This document shows, piece after piece, positions 45,481 to 53,977 of a stretch of DNA of 64,000 nucleotides (position 1 is the stretch's first letter; each line of letters opens with the position of its first letter). The notes below the pieces were generated by a model that was given only the letters and a program-made list of their open reading frames with translations, did not search any database and was not told the origin of the DNA. Made by a program: the position numbers and the translations under genes. This stretch comes from Streptomyces lincolnensis (lineage in GTDB: Bacteria; Actinomycetota; Actinomycetes; Streptomycetales; Streptomycetaceae): positions 4,216,001 to 4,280,000 of the forward strand of contig NZ_CP016438.1 in the NCBI RefSeq assembly GCF_001685355.1, in the 5' to 3' direction.

Positions 45481-45500
45481 CCTGAGTACGCGTACTCAGG
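45481..45500. promoter_or_regulatory. perfect 20-bp palindrome, candidate MacR box
   Basis: CCTGAGTACGCGTACTCAGG is an exact palindrome. Its core TGAGTACGCGTACTCA (45483-45498) fits the consensus TGAGTAC-N2-GTACTCA that I recall for MacR, the regulator of envelope genes in S. coelicolor. It lies between the divergent lipoprotein and PBP genes. Confidence 0.65.
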
Positions 45501-45664
45501 TGCCGCACGCACACATACTCGAACATGGATTCGCACAGCTTCACCCAACAAAAGCGAAACTTCCGTCACACCGGTCCCGGCTTCCGCATAGAGTGCCTCG
45601 CACGGCAGTTTTTCTGAACACGTTCAGAAAGTGGAGCAGGGGCTCGACGGGGAGGGGACGTCAG

Positions 45665-47296
45665 ATGGCCAGGGGGGTCAAGGTCGCCGTCATCGGCGGC
45701 GTGTTCGCGGCGATGGTCGGCGGGGCCGGGTACGGCGCCTACAACATCGTGTCCGCGCTGAACGGCGACGGGGGCACCGGTGCGGCCGGTCCCGCGCCGG
45801 TGAAGAGCGGGCCGCCGAGCGCCGACGAGGTCGAGGAGACGACGGCCAAGTTCTTCGCGGCGTGGGAGAAGGGGCAGGCGGCGAGCGCCGCGGCCCTCAC
45901 GAACAACGACACGGCGGCCGAGCCGCTGCTGACGGCGTACGGCACGACCGCGCACATCACCGACGTGACGATCACGCCCGGTACGGCCTCCGGCGCCACC
46001 GTGCCGTACACGGTGAAGGCGAAGGTGGTCCACGACGGGACGTCGAAGCCGCTGACGTACAGGAGCGAGCTGACCGTGGTGCGCGGGGTCACCACCGGAC
46101 GGGCGCTGGTCGACTGGCAGCCCTCCGTGATCCACCCGGAGCTGCGGCGCGACGACACCCTGGTCACCGAGGAGTCGGCGAACCCGCCGATCGAGGCGGT
46201 GGACCGGAACGGCACCGTGCTGACGAAGGAGAAGTACCCCTCCCTCGGCCCGGTCCTGGACGCCCTGCGCGACCGCTACGGCGACAAGGCCGGCGGCACC
46301 CCCGGCGTCGAACTGGTGGTCAGACACGCCGACCGGGCCGTCGCCGACACCCCGCTGCTGACCCTCGCCAAGGGCAAGCCGGGCAAGCTGAACACCACGA
46401 TCAGCGCGAGCGCGCAGGCGGCGGCCGAGACGGCGGTGAAGAAGTACTCGCAGTCCTCCGTCGTCGCGGTCAAGCCCAGCACCGGCGAGGTCCTCGCGGT
46501 GGCCAACCACCGCACCGACGCCTTCAACGCGGCCTTCGAGGGCACGGCGGCTCCCGGCTCCACGATGAAGATCATCACCGCGGCCATGCTGATAGACAAC
46601 GGTGTGACCTCGATGAACGGCCCCGCCCCGTGTCCGGACGACGCGGTGTGGCAGGGGCAGACCTTCAAGAACCTGACGAACATGGAGCCCAACCCGAGCG
46701 CGACCCTCGCCAACAGCTTCCTGCGGTCCTGCAACACGGCCTTCATCAAGCTGATCGACGAGGAGCCGCTCACCGACGAGTCGCTGACCACGGAGGCCGA
46801 GACCCGGTTCGGGATCGGCAAGGACTGGAAGACCGGCATCGTCTCCGTCGACGGCAAGGTCCCCGCGGTCAGCGGCCCCGACCGCGCGGCGGGCGCCATC
46901 GGCCAGGGCCAGGTCCAGATGAACCCGCTGAACATGGCCTCGGTGACGGCCACCGCGATCACCGGCAGCTTCCGCCAGCCCTATCTGGTCTCCCCCGAAC
47001 TCGACGACCGGCAGCTGGCGACCGCCAAGGGGCTGCCGGATAGCACCGCCGCCCAGCTCAAGCAGATGATGCGGCTGACCGCGACCCAGGGCACCGCCGC
47101 CACGGCGATGCGGGGACTCGGCGACGACATCGGCGCCAAGACCGGTTCCGCCGAGGTGGACGGCCAGGCCGAGTCGAACAGCTGGTTCACCGGATTCCGC
47201 AACGACGTCGCCGCGGCGGCCATGACCGAGGAGGGCGGCCACGGCGGCGACGCGGCCGGCCCGATTGTCGCAGCTGTGCTACGAACGGCAGGCTGA
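45665..47296 (+). CDS. penicillin-binding protein, transpeptidase with NTF2-like domain
   Basis: A 543-residue class B-like PBP. A signal anchor (about 4-30, KVAVIGGVFAAMVGGAGYGAYNIV) is followed by a MecA-N/NTF2-like domain (about 50-165) and a transpeptidase domain with all three active-site motifs: S-T-M-K (APGSTMK), S-C-N (LRSCNTAF) and K-T-G (IGAKTGSAEVDG). No glycosyltransferase domain. It crosslinks peptidoglycan outside the membrane. It is followed 93 bp later by a paralogue. The ATG at 45665 has GAGGGG upstream. The MacR-type palindrome 165 bp upstream suggests two-component control. Confidence 0.94.
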   Translation: MARGVKVAVIGGVFAAMVGGAGYGAYNIVSALNGDGGTGAAGPAPVKSGPPSADEVEETTAKFFAAWEKGQAASAAALTNNDTAAEPLLTAYGTTAHITDVTITPGTASGATVPYTVKAKVVHDGTSKPLTYRSELTVVRGVTTGRALVDWQPSVIHPELRRDDTLVTEESANPPIEAVDRNGTVLTKEKYPSLGPVLDALRDRYGDKAGGTPGVELVVRHADRAVADTPLLTLAKGKPGKLNTTISASAQAAAETAVKKYSQSSVVAVKPSTGEVLAVANHRTDAFNAAFEGTAAPGSTMKIITAAMLIDNGVTSMNGPAPCPDDAVWQGQTFKNLTNMEPNPSATLANSFLRSCNTAFIKLIDEEPLTDESLTTEAETRFGIGKDWKTGIVSVDGKVPAVSGPDRAAGAIGQGQVQMNPLNMASVTATAITGSFRQPYLVSPELDDRQLATAKGLPDSTAAQLKQMMRLTATQGTAATAMRGLGDDIGAKTGSAEVDGQAESNSWFTGFRNDVAAAAMTEEGGHGGDAAGPIVAAVLRTAG

Positions 47297-47389
47297 ACTC
47301 ACCCCCGCGGGACGGGACTCTAGGGTGGTTGTCGTCGTTGGGACTGAAGAGGGCAACGGGGACCCTGGGATCGCGGAGGAACGAAAGCT

Positions 47390-49072
47390 GTGGGCAACAG
47401 AAGGCGCGTCGCCGCCGAGCGACGGAAGACGAAGCCGGCCGTGATCGGCGGCGCCATCGCGGTGGTCGTCGCCGGCGCCGGTTTCGGCGCCTACGCGCTG
47501 TACGGCGGCAAGGGGGCCGAGGACCGGACGCAGTCGACGTCCGCGAGCGCCGACCAGAAGGCGAAGGCCGTCAAGACCGGCCCGCTCTCGGCGACCGAGG
47601 TCACCACCACCGCGCGGACCTTCCTGACGTCCTGGCAGCAGGGCCGGGTCCCCGCGGCGGCGGCCGCGACGAGCGACGCCGAGGCGGCCACCGCCCTGCT
47701 GACGAGCTACACCAAGGACGCCCACATCAAGGACGTCACGCTCACCGCGGGCACTCCCACCGGCGGCAAGGTCCCCTTCACCGTGAAGGGCACGGTGACG
47801 TACAAGGACACCAGCAAGCCGCTGACGTACGCCGGCGCGCTCACCGTGGTCCGTGACACCGCCACCGGCAAGCCGCGCGTCGACTGGCACTCCTCGGTCG
47901 TGCACCCCGACCTGAAGGACGGCGACACCCTGGTCACCGGTGAGTCCGGGACCCCGCCGATCAAGGCGGTCGACCGGGACGGCGGCGCGGTCACCGAGGC
48001 CAAGTACCCGTCGCTGGGCACGGCCCTGGACAGTCTGCGCGAGAAGTACGGCAAGACGGCCGGCGGCAAGGCGGGCATCGAGCTCCGGGTGATCCGCGGC
48101 AAGGCGGCCGAGGCGGACGAGCTGTCCGACAAGACGCTGCTGACGCTCAGCAAGGGCACGCCGGGCACCGTGAAGACGACCCTGAACCCGACGCTCCAGG
48201 CGGCCGCGGAGGCCCAGGTCGCCAAGAAGGCCAAGTCGTCGGTGGTCGTCCTGCGCCCGTCGACCGGGGAGATCCTGGCCTTCGCCAACGCCTCCCACGG
48301 ATTCAACGTCGCCCTCCAGGGCTCCCTCGCCCCCGGCTCCACGATGAAGGTCATCACCTCCACGCTGCTGATCGACAAGGGCCTGGCGTCGGCGGACAAG
48401 ACGCATCCCTGCCCGAAGTACTTCACCTACGGCGGCTGGAAGTTCCAGAACGACGACAAGTTCGAGATCAAGAACGGCACCTTCAAGGCGAGCTTCGCCC
48501 GCTCCTGCAACACCGCCTTCATCAGCCAGGCGCCCAAGCTGGACAACGACAGCCTGACCAAGCAGGCCCAGCAGGTCTTCGGCTTGTCCATGAACAACTG
48601 GTCCGTCGGCGTCTCGACCTTCGACGGCTCGGTGCCGGTGCAGTCGCAGGCGCAGATGGCGGCCTCGCTGATCGGCCAGGGCGGGGTCCGGATGAACCCG
48701 CTGAACATGGCCTCGGTCTCCGCGACCATCGAGTCGGGCACCTTCAAGCAGCCCTATCTGGTCTCCCCCTCGGTCGACGACCGCAAGCTCGCCACGGCCT
48801 CCCGCACGCTGTCCGCGGGCACGCTCGGGCAGCTGCGGGAGCTGATGTCGTACACCGCGGGCTACGGCACCGCGGCCGAGGCGATGTCCGGGGTCAGCGG
48901 CAACGTCGGCGCGAAGACGGGCTCGGCGGAGGTCGACGGCCAGAAGAAGCCGAACGGCTGGTTCACCGCCTACCGCGGTGACCTCGCGGCCGCGGGTGTC
49001 GTCCAGGCGGGCGGCCACGGCGGCGACACGGCGGGACCGATCGTGGCGTCACTGCTGAAGCTGGGCGGCTGA
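47390..49072 (+). CDS. penicillin-binding protein, tandem paralogue
   Basis: A 560-residue paralogue of the preceding PBP with the same order: basic N-terminus, anchor helix (about 17-38, VIGGAIAVVVAGAGFGAYALY), NTF2-like domain, and transpeptidase domain with S-T-M-K (APGSTMK), S-C-N (ARSCNTAF) and K-T-G (VGAKTGSAEVDG). GGAGGA precedes the GTG start. Its 3' end overlaps the convergent ssgE gene by 24 bp. Location beside ssgE hints at a role in sporulation septation or spore wall, but this is inference. Confidence 0.94.
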   Translation: MGNRRRVAAERRKTKPAVIGGAIAVVVAGAGFGAYALYGGKGAEDRTQSTSASADQKAKAVKTGPLSATEVTTTARTFLTSWQQGRVPAAAAATSDAEAATALLTSYTKDAHIKDVTLTAGTPTGGKVPFTVKGTVTYKDTSKPLTYAGALTVVRDTATGKPRVDWHSSVVHPDLKDGDTLVTGESGTPPIKAVDRDGGAVTEAKYPSLGTALDSLREKYGKTAGGKAGIELRVIRGKAAEADELSDKTLLTLSKGTPGTVKTTLNPTLQAAAEAQVAKKAKSSVVVLRPSTGEILAFANASHGFNVALQGSLAPGSTMKVITSTLLIDKGLASADKTHPCPKYFTYGGWKFQNDDKFEIKNGTFKASFARSCNTAFISQAPKLDNDSLTKQAQQVFGLSMNNWSVGVSTFDGSVPVQSQAQMAASLIGQGGVRMNPLNMASVSATIESGTFKQPYLVSPSVDDRKLATASRTLSAGTLGQLRELMSYTAGYGTAAEAMSGVSGNVGAKTGSAEVDGQKKPNGWFTAYRGDLAAAGVVQAGGHGGDTAGPIVASLLKLGG

Positions 49073-49420
49073 TCCGCCGCGTCCCACCGGGGTCGCCGTA
49101 TAGGTCCGGCGCAGAAACCTGAGCAGGGCCTTCGTCTCGAACTGGACGACGGAGACGCCCTGCGCGGAGTGGAACTCGACCACGGCCTGCACCCGCCCGC
49201 ACGGCCAGACGCGGACCTCTCCGCTGCCGGCCGGGGCCCGCAGGCCCTGTTCGAGCAGGGCGCGGGAGAAGGTCCACTCGTCGGTGCCGGGAAGGCCGAC
49301 CCGTACCGAGCGGGGGTCGGTCTCGGGGTCGTAGCGCAGCATCACCGGCACCGCCTCGTCGTCCGCGATGTCCGCGTCCGAAACGATGTGGGCTCGCGCG
49401 TACTGTTCGACTACAGACAT
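49049..49420 (-). CDS. ssgE: SsgA-like sporulation protein, SsgE
   Basis: A 123-residue SsgA-like protein, a family limited to sporulating actinobacteria that guides septum placement and spore wall events. Key segments: VPVMLRYDPETDPRSVRV, EWTFSRALLEQGL, GSGEVRVWP, VVQFETKALLRFLRRTY. The identity as SsgE rests on position next to the PBPs and cbiM, as I recall for S. coelicolor, and on the closeness of the sequence. ATG at 49420 with GAGAGG 9 nt upstream. It overlaps the PBP gene convergently. Confidence 0.9.
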   Translation of the reverse strand: MSVVEQYARAHIVSDADIADDEAVPVMLRYDPETDPRSVRVGLPGTDEWTFSRALLEQGLRAPAGSGEVRVWPCGRVQAVVEFHSAQGVSVVQFETKALLRFLRRTYTATPVGRGGSAAQLQQ

Positions 49421-49570
49421 CGTGACGGGCCTCTCACCCTGCGTAACCTGTGTGGAAGCTATGCATCCACTCGCTTTCCAGCCTCGCACATTTCCTGGAT
49501 CGCGCCCCTGGGGGCGGACATGCTGTTCCTCACGCTCCTTTTACGTTTGTCGGGGATCGTTCGCTGTTCG

Positions 49571-49600
49571 TTGCAAGAGGCTCTTGCAAGGAGTTCGCAA
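49571..49600 (+). promoter_or_regulatory. Nur-like operator upstream of the CbiMQO operon
   Basis: TTGCAAGAG-G-CTCTTGCAA (49571-49589) is a perfect palindrome. It overlaps TTGCAA-GGAGT-TCGCAA (49584-49600), which fits the nickel-regulator Nur box tTGCaa-N5-ttGCAA. The pair lies 20-49 bp before the CbiM start. Nur control would make nickel the likely cargo. Confidence 0.5.
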
Positions 49601-49619
49601 CAAGCCACATCATCGAGAC

Positions 49620-50678
49620 GTGCATGTGCCTGACGGATTCATCAACGCCCCCGTATCCGCCGCGACCGGAGTCGTCGCCGCGGCCGCCGTCGCCGTGAGC
49701 CTGCGCGGCGCCCGCCGTGAGCTGGACGAGCGCACCGCGCCGCTGGCCGGACTGGTGGCGGCGTTCATCTTCGCCGTGCAGATGCTGAACTTCCCCGTGG
49801 CGGCCGGGACCAGCGGCCATCTGTTGGGCGGAGCGCTCGCGGCGATCCTCGTCGGCCCCTACACGGGCGTCCTGTGCATCGCGGTGGTCCTGCTCATGCA
49901 GGGCATCCTCTTCGCGGACGGCGGTCTGACCGCGCTCGGCGTGAACATCACGGTGATGGGTGTCGTCACGGCGGTCGTCGCCTACGCGCTCTTCCGCGCG
50001 CTGGTGAAGATCCTGCCCCGGGGCAGGCGCGCGATCACCGTCGCCTCCTTCGTCGCCGCGCTGCTGTCCGTGCCGGCCGCCGCCCTCGCCTTCACGTTCC
50101 TGTACTGGATCGGCGGCACCACCGACGTCTCCATCGGCAAGGTCGCCACCGCCATGGTCGGTGTGCACATCCTGATCGGCATCGGCGAGGCGGTGATCAC
50201 CGCGCTGACCGTCGGCGCCGTCGTCGCCGTACGCCCCGACCTCGTCCACGGCGCCCGTGACCTGCGGCAGAAGCTGAAGCTGCGGGTCAACGGCGAGCTG
50301 GTGGACGTACCGGACGCGGAGCCGGTGCCGGTGGCCGCGCGCTCCCACCGCAAGCTGTGGATCACGGGTCTGGTCTCCTCCCTCGTGCTGGCCGGTTTCG
50401 TCAGCTTCTACGCCTCCGCCAACCCCGACGGCCTGGAGAAGGTCGCCGCCGACAAGGGCATCGACGCCAAGGCCGAGGAGCACGCGAGCGCCGACTCCCC
50501 CCTCGCCGACTACGGCATCGAGGGACTTGGGAACACCCGGCTGTCCGGCGGTCTCGCGGGTGTGATCGGCGTGGGCGCCACGGTCGTCGCGGGCAGCGCG
50601 GTGTTCTGGTCGGTGCGCCGGCGCCGTGGCGAAGAGGACGAGAAGAGTGTCTCGCCGGTGAGCACGAGCGGCGTCTGA
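49620..50678 (+). CDS. cbiM: CbiM-type substrate-binding component of a nickel/cobalt ECF transporter, fused to a PDGLE domain
   Basis: A 352-residue membrane protein. The first residues VHVPDGFIN (GTG start) are the metal-binding N-terminus of CbiM/NikM, where the free amine and His2 bind the ion, so this start is firm. About seven helices follow, with FAVQMLNFPVAAGTSGHLLGGALAAILVGPYTG. After residue about 240 a PDGLE/CbiN-like domain is attached (KLWITGLVSSLVLAGFVSFYASANPDGLEKVA). The next genes encode CbiQ and CbiO. The Nur-like box upstream favours nickel, though cobalt cannot be excluded. No cobalamin riboswitch is seen. Confidence 0.93.
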   Translation: MHVPDGFINAPVSAATGVVAAAAVAVSLRGARRELDERTAPLAGLVAAFIFAVQMLNFPVAAGTSGHLLGGALAAILVGPYTGVLCIAVVLLMQGILFADGGLTALGVNITVMGVVTAVVAYALFRALVKILPRGRRAITVASFVAALLSVPAAALAFTFLYWIGGTTDVSIGKVATAMVGVHILIGIGEAVITALTVGAVVAVRPDLVHGARDLRQKLKLRVNGELVDVPDAEPVPVAARSHRKLWITGLVSSLVLAGFVSFYASANPDGLEKVAADKGIDAKAEEHASADSPLADYGIEGLGNTRLSGGLAGVIGVGATVVAGSAVFWSVRRRRGEEDEKSVSPVSTSGV

Positions 50679-50679
50679 C

Positions 50680-51441
50680 ATGGGGGCGGGACACGCGCAC
50701 AGGCTCTACCGGCACGGGCACTCGCCCGTGCACGCGCTGCCTCCGCACACCAAGCTCGCGGCGGTCTTCGCCTTCGTGGTGGTCGTGGTGTCGACCCCGC
50801 GGGAGGCGATGTGGGCGTTCGGCCTGTACGCCGTGCTGCTGGCCGGTGTCGCGTACGCCGCCCGCGTGCCCGTGGGCTTTCTGCTCCGGCGGCTGCTGAT
50901 CGAGGTGCCGTTCGTCGCGTTCGCCGTGCTGATGCCGTTCGTGGCGGAGGGCGAGCGGGTCGAGGTGCTCGGGATGTCCCTGAGCGTGAACGGCCTGTGG
51001 GGCGCCTGGAACGTGCTCGCCAAGGGCACCCTGGGCGTCGCCGCCTCCGTCCTGCTGGCCTCCACCACCGAACTGCGGGAACTGCTCCTCGGCCTGCAAC
51101 GGCTCAAGCTCCCGCCGCTGCTCGTCCAGATCGCGTCCTTCATGATCCGTTACGGCGATGTCATCGCCGACGAGATGCGGCGGATGCGGATCGCCCGGGA
51201 GTCCCGGGGCTTCGAGGCGCGGGGCATGAAGCACTGGGGCGTGCTGGCCAAGTCGGCGGGCGCGCTGTTCATCCGCTCCTACGAGCGCGGGGAGCGGGTG
51301 CACCTGGCCATGATCAGCCGCGGCTACGCCGGGTCGATGCCGGTGATCGACGAGGTGACCGCGTCCCGGGCGCAGTGGTCGTACGCCTTCACCCTCCCGT
51401 TCGCCGCCCTCGTCGTCTGCGTGTTGGGATGGGCGCTGTGA
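50680..51441 (+). CDS. cbiQ: CbiQ-type transmembrane component of the ECF transporter
   Basis: A 253-residue membrane protein. Helices occur in the first half, and the family coupling motifs are present: E-S-R-G-F-E-A-R-G (about 171-179) and A-M-I-S-R-G-Y-A-G (about 207-215), the Ala-Arg-Gly type elements that contact CbiO. It starts one base after the cbiM stop and its end overlaps cbiO. Confidence 0.93.
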   Translation: MGAGHAHRLYRHGHSPVHALPPHTKLAAVFAFVVVVVSTPREAMWAFGLYAVLLAGVAYAARVPVGFLLRRLLIEVPFVAFAVLMPFVAEGERVEVLGMSLSVNGLWGAWNVLAKGTLGVAASVLLASTTELRELLLGLQRLKLPPLLVQIASFMIRYGDVIADEMRRMRIARESRGFEARGMKHWGVLAKSAGALFIRSYERGERVHLAMISRGYAGSMPVIDEVTASRAQWSYAFTLPFAALVVCVLGWAL

Positions 51442-52187
51442 CAGCTTCCCTGGAGGTCTCGGGCCTCGCCTTCGCCTACCCCGACGGGCATCAGGCCCTG
51501 TTCGGCGTGGACTTCTCGATCGCGCGCGGCGAGCGGGTCGCGCTGCTCGGCCCGAACGGCGCCGGCAAGACGACCCTCGTCCTTCATCTGAACGGCATCC
51601 TGACCGGCGGCACGGGCACGGTCACGGTAGCCGGACTGCCCGTCGGCAAGCGGCACATGGCCGAGATCCGGCGCAAGGTCGGCATCGTCTTCCAGGACCC
51701 GGACGACCAGCTCTTCATGCCGACGGTCCGCGAGGACGTGGCCTTCGGGCCCGCGGCGGCCGGGCTGAAGGGCCCGGAGCTGGAGGAGCGGGTCGACCGG
51801 GCGCTGAAGCAGGTCGGCATGGCGGAGTTCAAGGACCGGCCCCCGCACCACCTCTCCTTCGGGCAGCGGCGCCGGGTGGCGGTGGCGACCGTGCTGGCCA
51901 TGAAGCCGGAGATCCTCGTCCTGGACGAGCCGTCCTCCAACCTCGACCCCGCCTCCCGGCGCGAACTCGCCGACATCCTGCGCTCGTTGGACGTGACGGT
52001 GCTGATGGTCACCCACGACCTGCCCTACGCCCTGGAGCTGTGCCCGCGCGCGCTGATCCTCAGCGAGGGCACGATCGCGGCCGACGGCCGCACGGATGAG
52101 CTGCTCTCCGACGACGCGCTGATGCGGGCCCACCGGCTGGAGCTGCCCTTCGGCTTCGATCCGCGGTCCGTGACGACGGGCGCGTGA
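51438..52187 (+). CDS. cbiO: CbiO-type ATPase of the ECF transporter
   Basis: A 249-residue ABC ATPase that powers metal import. Walker [11 protein letters not shown]-loop [10 protein letters not shown], signature [12 protein letters not shown], Walker [14 protein letters not shown] and switch His in MVTHD. LSFGQ replaces the usual LSGGQ, common in this subgroup. The GTG at 51438 overlaps the cbiQ stop (GTGA); an in-frame ATG at 51429 would add three residues. Confidence 0.93.
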   Translation: MTASLEVSGLAFAYPDGHQALFGVDFSIARGERVALLGPNGAGKTTLVLHLNGILTGGTGTVTVAGLPVGKRHMAEIRRKVGIVFQDPDDQLFMPTVREDVAFGPAAAGLKGPELEERVDRALKQVGMAEFKDRPPHHLSFGQRRRVAVATVLAMKPEILVLDEPSSNLDPASRRELADILRSLDVTVLMVTHDLPYALELCPRALILSEGTIAADGRTDELLSDDALMRAHRLELPFGFDPRSVTTGA

Positions 52188-52281
52188 ACGCAGCTCCCGC
52201 TTCCGCACCCCGCGGGAACATCGGCGCGACGATTCTGCTTGGGTGGAAGGGGCACCGCGCACAGGCAAGAGGGGTACGGAC

Positions 52282-53454
52282 GTGGACGTGAACGGCACTG
52301 TGGCCGAGGGCTTCGAGCCGGTCAGGGACGCGTTCGCGCGGAACTTCGAGGTGTTCGGGGAGCGGGGCGCGGCCGTGGCCGTGTACCGGGACGGGCGCAA
52401 GGTGGTCGACCTGTGGGGCGGCACCCACGACCTCGACGGGACCGCACCGTGGGGGCACGGCACCGCGCAGGTCGTGCGGTCGGCCACCAAGGGCGTCGCC
52501 GCCGCCGTACCGCTGATGCTGTACCAGCGCGGGGAGCTGGACCTGGACGCGCCGGTGGCCGAGTACTGGCCGGAGTTCAAGGCGCGCGGCAAGGACCGGG
52601 TGCTGGTCAGGCAGGTGCTGAACCACCGGGCCGGGCTGCCGGTCCTGGACCGCCCGCTCACCCCCGCACAGGCCCTGGACCCGGCCAGGGGCCCGGAGGC
52701 CGTGGCCGCCCAGGCGCCGGTCTGGGAGCCGGGCACGGACCACGGCTACCACGCGCTGACGTACGGCTGGATGCTCGACGAACTGGTGCGGCGGGTGACG
52801 GGCCGGCGCACGGGTGAGTGGATCGCGGCGGAGATCGCCGCGCCGCTGGGCCTGGAGCTGTGGCTCGGACTGCCGGAGGCCGAGGAGGCGGCGGGCCGCA
52901 CGGGCCGGGTCGGCCGGATCGAGACGCCGGAGCCGACCGCGGGCGGGACGGGCCCGCGGATGCGCCCGAAGCGCTCGGTCACCGAGGCCTACGACGACCC
53001 GGCCTCCCTCACCCGCCGGGCCTTCGCCGCGATCACCCCCTTCCCCGACCAGAACGAGGCGGCGTACCGCGCGGTGGCCCTGCCCGCGACCAACGGCATC
53101 GCGACCGCCGACGGGCTGGCCCGCTTCTACGCGGCGCTGATCGGCGCGGTCGACGGCGTCCCCGCGCTGTTCACGCCCGGGACGCTGGCGGCGGCCCGCG
53201 CCGAGGAGTCCGCGGGCCCGGACCGCGTCCTCGTGGTCGGCACCCGCTTCGGCCTCGGGTTCATGCTGCACGGCAGCGCCTCGCCGTTCCTCGGCCCGGG
53301 CTCGTTCGGACACCCGGGCCGGGGCGGTTCCCTCGGCTTCGCCGACCCGGAGACCGGCGTCGCGTTCGGCTACGTCACCAACGGCTTCCGCAAGACCGTG
53401 ACGGCGGATCCGCGGGCGCAGGCGCTTCTCAGGGCGGTGCGGGCCGCCCTTTAG
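52282..53454 (+). CDS. serine beta-lactamase-like esterase/hydrolase (class C fold)
   Basis: A 390-residue cytosolic enzyme without a signal peptide. It has the nucleophile motif S67-A-T-K70 (RSATKG) of the class C beta-lactamase/esterase fold, a Tyr motif in HGYHALTYGW, and GHPGRGG near residue 340 as the third motif (in place of KTG). Such proteins usually hydrolyse esters or lactones. GTG at 52282 behind GAGGGG. It stands alone between the metal transporter and a small DUF1876 gene, so context gives no substrate. Confidence 0.88.
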   Translation: MDVNGTVAEGFEPVRDAFARNFEVFGERGAAVAVYRDGRKVVDLWGGTHDLDGTAPWGHGTAQVVRSATKGVAAAVPLMLYQRGELDLDAPVAEYWPEFKARGKDRVLVRQVLNHRAGLPVLDRPLTPAQALDPARGPEAVAAQAPVWEPGTDHGYHALTYGWMLDELVRRVTGRRTGEWIAAEIAAPLGLELWLGLPEAEEAAGRTGRVGRIETPEPTAGGTGPRMRPKRSVTEAYDDPASLTRRAFAAITPFPDQNEAAYRAVALPATNGIATADGLARFYAALIGAVDGVPALFTPGTLAAARAEESAGPDRVLVVGTRFGLGFMLHGSASPFLGPGSFGHPGRGGSLGFADPETGVAFGYVTNGFRKTVTADPRAQALLRAVRAAL

Positions 53455-53477
53455 CCGCCTCTGCTCCTCTGGCGGCT
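53453..53477. terminator. bidirectional terminator between esterase and DUF1876 genes
   Basis: AGCCGCC (53453-53459) pairs with GGCGGCT (53471-53477), loop 11 nt, exactly at the ends of two convergent genes. Confidence 0.65.
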
Positions 53478-53752
53478 CACACGTGGATCGGGTGGGACGT
53501 CCGGCCGGACGCCGCGTCGATCTCCCCGTGCGCCTTGGTCAGCAGTTGCATGGCGAGTTCGTTGAGGGCGCGGGCCGCGGCGACCTCCTCCCCCACCCTC
53601 GGCTGATTCGGGTCGGAGTGGTGGCGGGACGCGTGCCCCTGCGTGCGTACCTCCGTACCGTCGGGCAGGCGCACCATCGCCGCCGCCCGAGTGTGCTGGT
53701 CGTCCTCCCGGAACTCCAGCTCGACGTGCCATCCCACAGTGGTGTGCATCAT
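53477..53752 (-). CDS. DUF1876 (dsRBD-like) protein
   Basis: A 91-residue protein with the DUF1876 pattern: GWHVELEFREDDQHTRAAAMVRLPDGTEVRTQGHASRHHSDPNQPRVGEEVAAARALNELAMQLL. The family is small, actinobacterial and of unknown role; its fold is thought to resemble a double-stranded-RNA-binding domain. GGAGGTGA lies 5-8 nt before the ATG at 53752 (a second ATG follows directly). It may be the last gene of the unit ebsC/ybaK - EamA - small ORF. Confidence 0.85.
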   Translation of the reverse strand: MMHTTVGWHVELEFREDDQHTRAAAMVRLPDGTEVRTQGHASRHHSDPNQPRVGEEVAAARALNELAMQLLTKAHGEIDAASGRTSHPIHV

Positions 53753-53757
53753 GACGA

Positions 53758-53976
53758 TCACCTCCGGAACACCTGCTTCCAGGGTGCTCCCGCGAAGCCG
53801 CCGACGCACGATTCCGACCCATGGTCGCTGAACCGGCCGGTCCGGACGGTCGTCCCCGTGTCCGTCGGCAGCAGGGAGCGGGCCTCGGCCGTCTCCGCGG
53901 CCGAGGTGCCGGCGCGTCGGCCGAGCCCGGCCGCCGATCGGAAACGACGGACGACCCTCATCCGCCGGAACAGCAC
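53758..53976 (-). CDS. possible small protein in the EamA-DUF1876 unit
   Basis: A 72-codon frame with GTG start one base after the EamA stop and a TGA 5 bp before the DUF1876 start. It has high G/C at third positions, as real genes do here. The product is basic at the N-terminus (MLFRRMRVVRRFRSAAGLGRR) and ends SESCVGGFAGAPWKQVFRR. I know no family. Spacing favours a real gene; the lack of recognisable features is against it. Confidence 0.35.
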   Translation of the reverse strand: MLFRRMRVVRRFRSAAGLGRRAGTSAAETAEARSLLPTDTGTTVRTGRFSDHGSESCVGGFAGAPWKQVFRR

Positions 53977-53977
53977 G

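Noticed and set aside
49421..49619. Cobalamin riboswitch before cbiM
   Set aside because: The leader is short and none of the conserved B12-box features is visible; a Nur-like palindrome explains regulation better.
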